From: Benincasa hispida
Taxonomy: Eukaryota > Streptophyta > Magnoliopsida > Cucurbitales > Cucurbitaceae
NCBI RefSeq assembly: GCF_009727055.1
Contig: NC_052350.1
Span: 19,251,789 to 19,315,788, forward strand
Direction of reading: 5' to 3'
DNA: 64,000 nt
Shown: positions 23,078 through 34,083 of the stretch, piece by piece
How the letters are laid out: each line of letters begins with the position of its first letter
Position numbering within the stretch: the stretch's first letter is position 1
Translations under genes and position numbers: made by a program
Notes under the pieces: model-generated
The model's input: only the letters and a program-made list of their open reading frames with translations
Databases searched by the model: none
Told to the model about the DNA's origin: nothing

Positions 23078-24795
23078 TGTTCTTAAGTAGGGCCAACAAC
23101 CTCGTTAGGGCCAACAAGATCTAGTTTCTGGGCCAATAAAACGCCACATAAAAACTAACGGTAGCAAATGGGCAGCTCTTAAGCTTTTGATCCAATGTGT
23201 CGTTTAATCTTATTGAATGCAAAAGTTCCAAAATCAAACTGAAAACCAGTGCCAATTTGGAATAACAAAGTAGCAAGAGAAACTGACAACTCAAACTTGT
23301 GAGAAGATGGACACGATTGAAAATCTCCACTTTATAAACAGCAGCATACTTGGAGCTCAAATCGTAGTAGAAAATTGCCCTTTATTAGGCCAAGATGTCC
23401 TTGCTCCTCCAGTCAACTTAAAGTCAAACTCTCTCCAGGAAGGTCGTTTCTCAATAACACCAACAGACACCGTTCGATTGATATACTTATTAATCAGATC
23501 AGCACTAAAAATAAATGGATGACGACGTATATGAAACTTTTGAAAATCAGGGTTGGTTGGATTGTCAAAATTTGGAGGAAGATTAACAATAAATTCTTGA
23601 ACAATTTAGGGATAGAAACGACCCAAATTTAACCAAATTCTATTCAGTTGAGCTTGTAAGATCATATTGACAAGATCAAAACATTCCTGAGTTCGATCAG
23701 ACAGCTTATTTTCATCAATAATCTTCCTTTAAATCATATATTTCTATAGGTTGGCTCCCAACTCAGTATGAAAGGACACACCATTTAAAGGAAAAAAGGA
23801 CACATTCAAAGAAGTAGGTCTAGAGGTAGCAGCTTTCTTTCCACAAGTTTGGATAGAAGCACGGGTAGCTCAATTAGGAGGAGAATCCTTCAAGACATTG
23901 TCTTCAAGAGAATCAGAGATATTCTCAGACTGTACCTGATCAAATTCAAACTCTAATGTTTTAGATGATGCATCACCACCACTTTTAACATTTTCAGTCT
24001 TCTTCCTAGTAAGTTCTGACAAAGATACATTATCATCTAAATTAGAATCCTCAACATCCTGACGAACATCTTCCTTCTCGGAACTAATTTCATGAGATAT
24101 ACGATCATCTGTCAAACTAACACCAACTGTCATAGCTTCAACAGTGCTAGGAACCACTAGAACACTTTCCTTTCCAACATTATCAATACCCTGATAAGCC
24201 AAAGCAACTGCCTCAGGGAAAACATCGAAACCCTCTTCATCAGGGTTTTCAACAATTCTATTCATATTATCTATCCAAGTATCAGGCTCATTGCAAACAG
24301 GTAAAGAAGACATAAAGACCAACGTTTCATAAATAACTTTGTCAACAAAATCACTTAATGCATTAACAATAGAATTAGACAGTAATACATTTTCTGTCTC
24401 TAATGCTGTAGAACCAACATTTTCCTCAGCAGCAAAACAACAGTTGGAAATAGTAGAAGTAAAATTATCTAAACCAGAAACAAGGATGTTGTCAATCGTA
24501 ACCCTACCCTCGAAATCCCCATCTTTAGTTTGATCTGGAACAAACTCACTAGAAACAACCCTAGGGTTCTTAGGTAAAACGATAAACTCATGCACGCTCT
24601 TAGGAGAATCATCAGAAGAGGACTTGTCTTTTTCAGGATAAATGTCAATAGCCTCATTAACAAAATATGTCATAGTGAAAGACGAAGAACTTACTTTTTC
24701 TTTACCATTCGTTTCGCTCGGTTGACCAGCATTAGGATGTCTGCGTTTCATCTCGGAGGGACACCAACTTCATTCCTTAAAGTAGGCATGCCATG
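23078..24795 (-). pseudogene. Envelope-like / plant-transposon-domain ORF, main part
   Basis: The longest frame (24751-23870, 293 aa) starts MKRRHPNAGQPSETNGK and is acidic and Ser/Asp-rich, resembling the disordered N-terminal half of the envelope-like proteins of SIRE-type Copia elements. Downstream, in broken frames to 23100, phrases like NKLSDRTQECFDLVNMI, EFIVNLPPNFDNP, SVSLATLLFQIGTG and FNKIKRHIGSKA match the conserved domain of those proteins (the 'putative plant transposon protein' domain, PF20167 from memory). The true N-terminus is at 26986, beyond the solo LTR. Its function is unknown; it is interrupted at both ends. Confidence 0.6.
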
Positions 24796-26891
24796 TGTTG
24801 GGTTGATGCCCTAAAGTCTCGTGTCCTGCAGTTTATAAACAATTTGTATGAACGCTTGTGATGTATAATATATGATATTTTACTTCACTTCTTGATTTTG
24901 CTCAATTGTTTATTTTATTTGCTTTACCACAAACCAATAAACATAAAATCCGTGGTTATCTAGATGTAACTTAAGCATGTATGTGGTAACATACATATGG
25001 ATCATGTCTTCAGTGATAACGAAAATGGTCTGTAGTATATGGATATATGAGGGAAACCTTATCCTAATATGCTATGGATGCGGCCCGCTTTGTAGAATGG
25101 TCACAAGTGTTGGGATTTGTCACAGATGATTTGATCCTAATTATTCGTGTAGGGGGACATGCGAGCGGAGGCATCTATTTACAAAGAGTTTGTATAATAC
25201 CTGACCACAAAGTGTTAACGTCTCGTTATATTACACCATTCATGACAGAGACTTCACTTCACTAGGAGATTATAGAGTAACATGACCTCAATCTTGAGTG
25301 AGTTGGGAACTCCTGCCATTGAGGTGGTCCTTTGATTTGTATTGCTGCGAGTGGCCAGGTCGCCGACTCAAACCTATATTTTTGGGGATTCGTCTGATTT
25401 GAGAGCTGGGAACTCAGCTAACAAGTGGAATTCAATCATTCCCCGAAGTAGGTGTAAGTAGATAGATAGCTCCCTTAAGGGCTGATTCCAGGGCTTGAAC
25501 GATGTGGCACCACACATCTTCTCTTGGCCCGAGAGGTATTCACACATAGTTGGACTATGTTGTATTGTTCATTAGAGAAATCAGTGGTACTTAAGAAGTG
25601 AGATGTAACTACAGGGGCAAAACGGTATATTGGCCCAGCTGTACTTACGAGCATCTGTGAAGGGTCATCGTACTCATGATTGGTTATATCCGATGGACAC
25701 AGAAATATATCTGTGATAAGAAGAGTTCAACTGTTGGTCTTTAGTGTAATGTCTGGAAGTTAACGGATGGTGGATCTCATGGTTAACGAGTTTAGTCAGC
25801 TACTCATGTACCATTGGAGCTTCGAGCCACAGGTCCATAAGGTCCCCTAGGTATCTTGGATAAAGTCGAGAATAAGTTTTTGGATCAGTTAGAAATGTTC
25901 AAATTGACAAGAGGGAGTTTGATTATATATGATATAATTGACTAAATATATGAGATACATTATTTTGGAGGAAATTAGATATAAATATGATTTATATAAA
26001 GTAGAGGAGAAAGTACTATAGTAGATATATGATGTCCAACTATAGGTTAATAATATAATATGATTATATTCATTTATTAATTAATTGGTTGGTTATGTGA
26101 TAATTGGCCGGATATTTTTCTTGAATCGTGCGTTAGTGGGAAGATCAAATTTAGTTATTGTAGCTGAAGAATAAAATGAAAATTTGTTTTCTTTTTGCAA
26201 AGAGTTCGAAAAAATTACTCAAAGTGTGAAAACGTAATGATCACTTAGCTGAGAGCCTATACGATAGTGTCTTATCGCCTAAACGAACGCATACCTCGCG
26301 TACTAAACAATCGTACGCGTCCTCTAAACGATCGCTTAGTTTTCCTAAACGATCGCTTAGTGCACGGAGTTTCTAAACGATCGCTTACTAATTACTAAAC
26401 GATCGCTTAGTAAATCCTACACAATCATGTACCTTTCTCTAAGCGACAAACACCCACTATACGATAGCCATCTCCCACTTGCTTGTCGTTCTACACGATC
26501 ATCCTTTTCCTCTTTCCTCTACCAATTCCATCAAAGTCCACTCTTTGGATTCTCACTTCAAGAATACCAAGGGCTCTAAGTGGTGGTGTCGTCCCCGGTT
26601 CTGCTTGTTCGTGCGCTACCATTCGTGTAGACGATCGTGCTACTGGTAGCTGGCTGTTTGTTGGGCAATAAAGACCATAGAGGGTTTGCTTCTGCTGGAT
26701 TGAGTTCGAAGTGAAGAAAATCTTCAACTGGTAAGTTTACTCAATCTGTTCTTATTTATTTGTGAAACCATGCCTATAAGTAGTGTGAAATTGCATACCT
26801 GTTTGTTAGAATGTGTGTGTGGTAATTCGGTCATAATGAAATAGGAAAGATCCGAACGTGCTCAGGATGCTTTTGTTTAAGAGTTCTTTCA
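24796..26891 (+). mobile_element. Solo LTR (2096 bp) inserted in the envelope-like ORF
   Basis: It starts TGTTGGGTTGATGCCCT and ends with TTCTTTCA, the plus-orientation counterpart of the LTRs at 7279-9375 and 42212-44265. The flanks are CCATG (24791-24795) and CCACG (26892-26896), a 5-bp duplication with one transition. No internal domain remains. Its body is close to the other family members; its last 30 bases are the most diverged. Confidence 0.8.
26324..26410. repeat. Four phased copies of a 16-bp near-palindrome in the LTR
   Basis: CTAAACGATCGCTTAG occurs at 26324-26339, 26345-26360 and 26395-26410, with a fourth copy differing at its last base (26373-26388). The core is a perfect palindrome and only one base pair breaks the 16-bp dyad. 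Start-to-start spacings are 21, 28 and 22. Related motifs lie on both sides (26280-26500). Similar clusters occur in the other LTRs and in both long leaders. Such a repeated dyad could bind a protein or fold in RNA; no function is known to me. Confidence 0.75.
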
Positions 26892-26986
26892 CCACGAACA
26901 TGAACGCCATAATTGTTTGTGGAAACTAGAGGAACATTCTCTTCAACAACCTTTTTCTGTTTTACTTTCTCCTTGTAACGCACCAT
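26892..26986 (-). pseudogene. N-terminal part of the envelope-like ORF
   Basis: Starting from the ATG complementary to 26984-26986, the minus strand encodes MVRYKEKVKQKKVV, EENVPLVSTNNYG and VHVRG up to the solo LTR, then continues beyond it in frame (MPTLRNEVG) for about 20 codons to a stop. The basic Lys-rich start and the HVRG phrase fit the start of SIRE-type envelope-like proteins. A degraded second copy of this start lies at 33247-33324. The spacer 26987-27078 matches 33450-33555. Confidence 0.55.
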
Positions 26987-27078
26987 GTGAGAAGTTTAAC
27001 ATGGAAGATAATTTGAAATAAAGTAACATTTGAATTTCTTTAACCCCATACCAACCATAATTAATATGATTTTATCAA

Positions 27079-28505
27079 TGACTTAGTCCTTTTCCGGTGT
27101 CGTTTAATTCCTGAAAAAGGACCACAAATCAAAATAAAATTTATAATATCAAACTACTTCTATATTAGAAAGATGTAGCAATAGTTATAAGTCTAGGTTG
27201 ATCTGCAGGGAAGCGCGATTTATTTCGTTAAGTCAATTTCCTGACTAAAATGGTAAATGGGTGATGGGCTGGTGTGGATAAAGATAAATGTGTAAGAAAT
27301 TAAAATAAAACGAGTAAATGTACTCGAGGATCAAAGATTTTAGCTCTTGGGAATAATTAGGTTCCTATGTAATTTCTTATCATTGGATTATTTTTATTAA
27401 TTCATATCGATTGTGCTTTGCACAACAACTTGCTTGACTCACCCTAACTAGCCTATAGAAAGTCGGACAAATAGCTGAGACTGAATCATGCAAGCAATCT
27501 AAGTATAATTAAAACCTCTAATGAAGCTCAAATTAACTAAATGTAATCAATCCTACGGAATACTTAGCGGTTATTAAGAATCAATTTCATTTGCATTAAG
27601 CCCTAGGTTTCTATTGTGTGGTAATTTACCGAAAAGCCCGACCTAATTAACCTAAGTTCTTTGGACCAAATCAAAGCAAACATTTTAAGATTCAAGGTTA
27701 GACTATTACCCTAGTATGCAGGATTCAATATTTCTTAACTGGTGACTTAAGCTAGACAAAGAATCAAGACTTCGTGCAAGCCTAAAATCTCTAGCATACA
27801 ACATACATTCAAAGGAAAGAGCGTCAATCAAACCAATAAATGTACATCAAAGAATTAAAAAGATCCAAAGATTCATAGAACCATAGGAAATTAATACAAA
27901 TTAATCTTCAAAGTCATACAAAGGTTTACATCCCAAGAACTAGAACCGAACAACTCACCTCATCATCTTCATAGACAAAGGAAGAAGAGACAAGTCGATC
28001 AAATTCATGAAATATAACCCAAAAAAATGTAAAAACTAACCCTAAGATGCTAAAAGTATAAAGGGAGAAAAAGGAACAGAAGCTCCACTTCGGCCTCCAT
28101 GAGATTCAACATGATAAACCCTAGAGAAATGAAAAGAAACATTTATAAACGTGAGGCGCTTTGGCTTTCTGGTCGAGCGTGCGTGCTGCGCATATTTTTT
28201 TGTTAAAAGTCTGAAGCACTGCGACGCTCTCGCCTGGGCACGCTACTACCTTTGAGCATTGAGTGCAGCGCATAGCAAGCGCCACTGCACTTAGGTATAG
28301 AAGTTGTTTCATCATTTTGCTCCTTTGAAGCCTTAGATGCTCGATTTCACTTTCCATAGCTCTAAATCGATCCAGAACGACACATACACTCCAAAATACC
28401 TGATTTTCTCGAATTCCTATAAGAATAGATATTAAACCATTTAAAACATAATAAGCAAGCTAGATTACAGATAGAAAAATAGTTCTTTTTGAGAACTATG
28501 AAACA
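27079..28505 (-). mobile_element. 3' LTR of the Gypsy element
   Basis: 1427 bp, similar along its whole length to 30900-32318, with small indels. It begins TGACTTAGTCC and ends GAAACA. The gene-like frame at 28121-28357 has no counterpart of interest and is a chance frame in the LTR. Confidence 0.75.
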
Positions 28506-28535
28506 CCCCTAACCTAAACTTTGCTCGTCCTCGAG
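28506..28535 (-). other. Polypurine tract and conserved 3' motif of the Gypsy element
   Basis: On the minus strand CTCGAGGACGAGCAAAGT is followed by TTAGGTTAGGGG and then TGTTTC, the LTR start. The CTCGAGGACGAGCAAAG phrase is a hallmark just upstream of the 3' LTR in plant Athila/Tat-type elements. Confidence 0.7.
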
Positions 28536-30878
28536 AAAGGAAAAACAAAATATAGACATAAATCATGTGATACAAATGAGTGACTTGAATCTCAAGGAAA
28601 AAGATGACAAACTATTCACAAAGATAGGGTCATTCAAATGCACGCACTCAATTAATAAATTTAAAACTAATTCTCAATCTCCTATGCGTGTGTGTGCTTA
28701 GCCAATCCTATCTAGGACTTTACTAGCCCAGGAAGGTTTTATTCCACCCTCAACTCTTTTTCCCCTACTTTGGCTCAGAGGATCAAGTATTAAGCTTCCA
28801 AGACCTAAGGTGACAATGTAAAACTTACGGGAACCAAACTTTTATTCTACTTTCTTTTTCTTTTTCTTTTTCCTTTTTCCCCCCTTTTTCTTACTTTACG
28901 AAAAAAAGGAAGCCTTATTCAGACTACGGCACCTTCATTTTGGCTTGCCTACACGGGTTATGTGAAATACATATAACTATGAGCAACGTATCCTTTAAAG
29001 ATGTTGAAGCTTACTCATTCCTCAAAGGCACTTTAGCTCAAAGGGAAACTACGAGTGTCATAGTTTTCCCATGTTAATCACACCCCTAAGAAAGATGAGT
29101 AATCCCCTTACAAAATTACTCTTACTCTACAACATGCTTGCTTTTTATTTAGCATACAACAGGCTTTTACCTTACAAAACAAGAGTTTGGAAAAAACTTA
29201 AGCATGCATTACGAAGTTGAGCTTCAGTTACTTAACAAATATCACCTAGACATTTTGGGATGAAAATAAGCATATGGACTAAATAACCCAATCCTAAGCA
29301 TTCAAAACCACAAATAAGACGGCTACGTGCTCAAAATATGCAAGGATATCAAGAAAAATTTTTAAACTTGGCCCAAAATCATGCATGTATTTTGTGAATC
29401 CTAAATAAAGCGAATAGAAAGTTATCTAAAACATATCACAGAAAGTCATCATCACATTACATGCATCACAAAAATCATATAAGTAGCTCAACCACCAAGT
29501 TCGAGCTCAGGTGCTCAAGGACTTGCCAAACATGCATATATAACCACTACCCCCAACCTAAAACGATACATTGTCCCCAATGTATCTCCAATCTAAGCTT
29601 AATAAAAATAACGACCATGGAACAAGAAATATCCCCTATAAGCGTTTTCGTTCATGGTTTTTAAGGTGTGATAGTAGGGCTCGCCTCTCAAAAGATGCTC
29701 TTCTCTTCTAGAGGGTCCCTTAAAAAGAAAAACAAGAAGCTAATCTAGAAAGAAAATAAAAGAAAGTAGTAAATTTAATCACCTAGCTCCCTCCAGAAAG
29801 GGTAATTTTTTAATGTCAGTTGCTCAATGTGATTCATCCTCCTTTTAAAGTACGAAGAAATTATTGTATTTCTACGACCCTTTCTTACTTGAGTTGATGT
29901 AGAATTCAACATTTCAAAGAAACTCCATCTTCTGAAGGGCGTCGGATTGGTTGAATTTGGGTTTTTTTATATATCTAGAAAAAGAAACAAGAAAGAAAGA
30001 ATCAAAAGACTCAATGGCTCAACCGAATCCAAAGTAGAAAATGACATGACAGACTCATGAGAATAGAAGAAGAAAGCTCAAAGATATACAAAATACCAAA
30101 TGACGGAATAGGGTAGGTCTTTTGATCTCTAACTCTATCATCTGAGATTCATCCGATTTAGGTTCAAATTCTTCTTCTATCTCGATGACAGGAGCTAACC
30201 ATGGTGAGAGGTCCACATCATCGTCATCGTCATCAAAGTATATTACCTTATGGGAGACGCCTCAGTAGTCTGAAGATGATACAGTTGCAACGGGAACTCC
30301 TCCAATCTTCTAGCTGAGTCAGAAATTTGAGTGAGCAAGTCACTCAAACGATGCATCTCGGCTCTAACCTCCATTTCGACTAAAGGTTTTTTATTGGAGT
30401 CTAAGAAAATCTTGCTGCATAGAGAACCGGTGGTTAAACAATTCTCTAACTATACTTTCTAAATACATAAATTGATCGGACACCTTAGCAAACTCTGACG
30501 GCTCAGAGATGGCGAGACGACAGTAATATTGTGGTTATGTGTAGGAATTTTCATATTCACAGAAGTGAGCAGTTCATCCAAGATGGGTGCAAGGCTCAGG
30601 CTCCCAGTTAGTAGGGTGACTTCTCAAGGCAGGACTCATTGGCATCGGGCTGCTTTACAACTGCCTTTCAACCAACAGTCGAACAAACGAAACAAGATTA
30701 TCATGCATACTTTTAAGCTCAAAAATCTACTTGGTCTCTTGCTTTCTCTCTTCGACTACTTGCCTTGCATGCAATGCAAAGTACATACTAAACGCTCTAT
30801 TCTCCATGGCAAACCTGACACAAGAAAAAAAAAAAAAAAGCTCTAACTAGAAACTTAAGCAAACAAACATAAATGCCT
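28536..30878 (-). mobile_element. Internal region of the Gypsy element, no intact gene
   Basis: About 2.3 kb. A second polypurine-like phrase, GGGGACAATGTATCG followed by TTTAGGTTGGGGG, lies on the minus strand at 29545-29580. An acidic Asp-run frame is visible around 30200-30240 on the minus strand. No polymerase or integrase motif is found. The short ORFs (29461, 30529) have no recognisable domain. Confidence 0.55.
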
Positions 30879-30896
30879 TCCCCAGCAACGATGCCA
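30879..30896 (-). other. Primer-binding site of the Gypsy element (tRNA-Asp type)
   Basis: The plus strand TCCCCAGCAACGATGCCA matches the 3' end of plant tRNA-Asp at 15 of 18 positions. The three differences are all C/G to T/A transitions at CpG sites. It lies three bases from the LTR boundary at 30900. Confidence 0.7.
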
Positions 30897-30899
30897 TTT

Positions 30900-32318
30900 T
30901 GACTTAGTCTTTTTCCGATGTTGTTTAATTCTCAAAAAGAGCCACAAATCAAAAGAAAATTTATAATACAGAACTACTTCTATCACTACAAAGATGTAAC
31001 AATAGTGGTAAGTCTGGGTCGATCCACAAGGATGCGCGATTTGTTTCGTTAAGTCAATTTCCTAACTATAGTGGTAAATGGAAGGGGGTTTCGTGTGGAT
31101 AAAGATAAAGGTACAAGAAATTAAAATAAGACGGGTAAATGTACTCAAGGATTAGAGATTCTAGCTCTTATCATCGGACTATTTTTATTAACTTATATCG
31201 ATTATGCTTTGCACAACAACTTGCTTTTCTCTCCTTAACTAGCCTCTACAAAGGCGGACAATGAGCTGAGACCGAATCATGCAAGCGACCTAAGTATAGT
31301 TAAAACCTCTAACGAAGCTCCAATTAACTAAATATAAACAATCCTATGAAATCCTTAGCGATTGTTAAGAATCAATTACATTTGCATTAGGCCCTAGGTT
31401 TCTATTGTATGGTTAATTAATTGGAAAGTGCAGCCTAATTAACCTAAGTTCTTTGGACCAAATCAAATCAAGAGTTTTAAGATTCAAGGTTAGACTATAA
31501 ACCCAAGCATGCAAAATTCAATATTTGCTACTTGGTGACTTAAGTTAGACGAAGAATGAAGACATCGCACAAGCCTAAAATCTCTAGCATACAACAAACA
31601 TTAAAAGGTAAGAGTGTTAATTGAACCAATAAATGTACATCGAAGAATTAAAAAGATCCAAGATCCATAGAACCATATGCAATTAATACAAAATAATCTT
31701 CAAAGTCATTACAAAGGTTTACATCCCGAACAACTCACCTCATCATCTTCATAGACAAAGGAAGAAGAGAAAAGTCGATCCAAGCCATGAAATAGAACCC
31801 AAAACAAATGTAAAAACTAACCCTAAGATGCTAAAAGTATGAAGAGAGAAGAAGGAAAATGCGCTCCACTCCGGACTCCATGGGATTCAACATTATAAAC
31901 CCTAAAAAAATGAAGAGAAACATTTATAGATGTGAGGGAGCGCAATGACGCTTCCTGGCTTTCTGGCCGAGCGTGCGCGCTGTGCATATTTTTCATCAAA
32001 GTCCAAAGCATCACGATACTCTATGGTAACGCCGCAGCGCTCTTGCCCAGGCACACTACTACCTTTGAGCGTCGAGTGGAGTGCATAGTAAGTGTCGTTG
32101 CACTCGGGTGCAAGGTTAATTCCATCATTTTTCTCCTTTGAAGCCCCGGATACCAGATTTCACTTCTGATAGCTCCAAATCGACCCCAAACGACATGTGC
32201 ACTCCAAAATTTATAAGTTGCTCGAATTCCTACAATAATAGATATTAAACCATTTAAAACATAACAAGCAAGTTAGATTAAAGACATAAAAATAGCTCTT
32301 TTCGACAGCTATCAAACA
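30900..32318 (-). mobile_element. 5' LTR of the Gypsy element
   Basis: 1419 bp, a direct repeat of 27079-28505, adjacent to the primer-binding site. The ends are TGACTTAGTC and CAAACA. The divergence of the pair, visible as scattered substitutions and short indels, indicates an old insertion. Confidence 0.75.
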
Positions 32319-32323
32319 TATTG

Positions 32324-32990
32324 TGTCCACCACCGTGTGGCAACACCCTATCATCCTCAGACGAATGGCCAAGTTAAAATCTCAAATCGTGATGTCAAGA
32401 GCATCTTGGAGAAGATAGTGGGACCGGATTGAAAGGATTAAAGTTTACAATTGGATGATGCCTTGTGGGCATATAGGATGACTTACAATACACCTATTGG
32501 GACCATTCCCTTTGGGCTCATCTATGGCAAAGCATACTACCTCTCTACTGAGATCGAGCATAAGGCCTATTCGACAGTGAAGAAATGCAACATGGAGTTG
32601 GGTAAGCCTGGTGTGTCTAGATTGTTACAATTGCAGGAATTGCAGGAGTTGAGACCATAGGCATATTAGAGTGCCAGTATTTACAAGGAGAAAACGAAGC
32701 TTCTCCATGATCGTACACTGATTAGGAAGAATTTCCAAGTCAGATGGTCCTCCTCTACAACTCTCGCCTAAAGCTTATGCATGGTAAGTTGCATTCTAGC
32801 TAGTTGGGTTCATTTGAGGTTACTGATGTCTTTCCCATGGTACAGTTCAATTCAACAGCTTGGAAACAAGGAAAGAGTTAATGTGAACGGACACTGCTTA
32901 AAAGTCTTTAATGAAGGAGAGGTTGACCCATATTCTTCAGTTATGGGTCCGACGACCCCCTCATACACTTGAGACACATTTTTCAACCGT
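32324..32990 (+). pseudogene. Gypsy integrase C-terminal relic (plus strand)
   Basis: The plus strand encodes, with stops and frameshifts, [14 protein letters not shown] near 32330-32370, then DDALWAYRMTYNTPIG, PFGLIYGKAYYL, EIEHKAYSTVKKCNMELG and RLLQLQELQELR. After a stop come YKEKTK, RKNFQVR-like and NGHCLKVFNEGEVDP. This order is that of the end of plant Gypsy (Athila/Tat) integrase. It is in the opposite orientation to the Gypsy element 27079-32318. The remainder to 33240 holds a GGAGACAATGCATGG phrase like a polypurine-tract neighbourhood. There is no active gene. Confidence 0.75.
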
Positions 32991-33246
32991 CGAACAACCG
33001 ACATTAAATATTTGATCTTCTTAGAGGCAATCAGGCTTTAAATTTACTACTTTCTTTGATTTCTGGATTTTTTTTTCTTTTTAGAATCTGATTGGTTGAG
33101 AAATTTATCTGATTTTCTGGTTGTTGAACTCGTGCATTTTAGGATGTTTGGCATGCTCCACTTTTTCTCACGCTCAAGTTTAGGGAAGTTCTCTATTTCC
33201 CTTCCTTTCCTTTGTCTCTGTGCTTTTATTTCTCTTTTTATACGTT

Positions 33247-33560
33247 GGAGACAATGCATGGTTCACCTGAGGAATATCTTCTTCAACAACCTCTTTTCAT
33301 TTTGCTTTCTCCTTGTAACACATCATCTTTTCACCTTAAGTGTGTGTGCCTATTCTAGTACTGACCACCAGAGAATCAAATCTACTGAACTCAAGTGAAT
33401 AACCCCTCGGGGACGGCTGAATATGAAAGATAGGCACGAGTTTGAGAGAAGAATTGTCACTTTCAGTTAGTGAGAAGTTTAAACTTGAAAGATAATTTGA
33501 AATCAAGTAATATTTGAATTTCTTTAACCCAATACCAACCGTAATTAATATGATTTAATC
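33247..33560 (-). pseudogene. Second copy of the envelope-like ORF start plus its upstream spacer
   Basis: On the minus strand, 33324 down to 33247 encodes a start matching that at 26986 (CYKEKAK, stop, then KEVVEEDIPQV). The upstream spacer 33450-33555 matches 26987-27078, while about 120 bases between are missing from the other copy. It follows directly downstream of the Copia RNase H end at 33600. This is the layout of a SIRE-like element: pol, spacer, envelope-like ORF. Confidence 0.5.
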
Positions 33561-33599
33561 GTCACCACTTCATTCCACGCTTGATGAGCCACAAAATTT

Positions 33600-34083
33600 T
33601 GAAAATCGATCCAGAACAGTAATTGTTAGTCCTTCAAATGCACAAACTCAAGGCAACTCCAAGGGCGTCAATCCGATCAACTTCAAGAGCCTTGGTGAAG
33701 ATGCCAACTAATTGGTATTTTGTGTTGACATGCTCTAACAAGATCTATTTACTCTCTAAACGATCAAGAACGAAGTGATGTCTGATGTCTATGTGTTTAG
33801 TCCGACTATTTTGAAAAGGATTTTTTGATATATTTATTACACTTAAGTTGTCACAATAAAGAGTCATGACGTCTTATGAGACATCTTACTCTTGTAACAT
33901 ACATTTCATCCAAATCAATTGTGTACAACTACTCCCTGCAGCAATGTATTCAGCTTCAGATATAAACAAGGGACATAATTTTGCTTCTTGCTGCACCAAG
34001 AAACCATATTATTTTCAAGAAAGAAACACCTTTCAAAAGTACTCTATTTGTTTTATGAACTTCTAGTCCAATTTGAAGGATCT
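33600..34083 (-). pseudogene. SIRE-like Copia RNase H, C-terminal half
   Basis: From 34083 downward the minus strand encodes STFERCFFLENNMVSWCSKK with two stops shortly before it. Near 33900-33960, after a frameshift, comes SEAEYIAAGSSCTQLIWMK, then a KNPFQNSRTKHIDIRHHF phrase, typical Copia RNase H. The frame joins that of 44266-44470 across the inserted Copia element. This is the downstream half of a pol gene whose RT lies at 44266-45248. Confidence 0.75.

Larger units (their letters stand above)
27079..32318 (-). mobile_element. Gypsy-type LTR element with 1.4-kb LTRs and reduced internal region
   Basis: Direct repeats 27079-28505 and 30900-32318 run from TGACTTAGTC to ATC/ATGAAACA. Next to the right copy is a primer-binding site of the tRNA-Asp type (30879-30896). 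Next to the left copy, on the minus strand, is the characteristic end CTCGAGGACGAGCAAAGT then TTAGGTTAGGGG. Together these fix a minus-strand Gypsy element of Athila/Tat style. The internal region is only 2.4 kb and has no reverse transcriptase or integrase, so it is non-autonomous. The flanking bases (ATCAA, TATTG) do not form a target duplication. Confidence 0.75.

Noticed and set aside
22647..23090. 147-aa plus-strand frame with a Lys-rich sequence
   Set aside because: It runs across the leader, primer-binding site and LTR remnant of a minus-strand Copia element, so it cannot be a conserved gene; no domain is recognised.
23870..24751. 293-aa frame considered as a host gene
   Set aside because: Its downstream continuation has the conserved domain of retroelement envelope-like proteins and its start is displaced by a solo LTR, so it is treated as a retroelement pseudogene.
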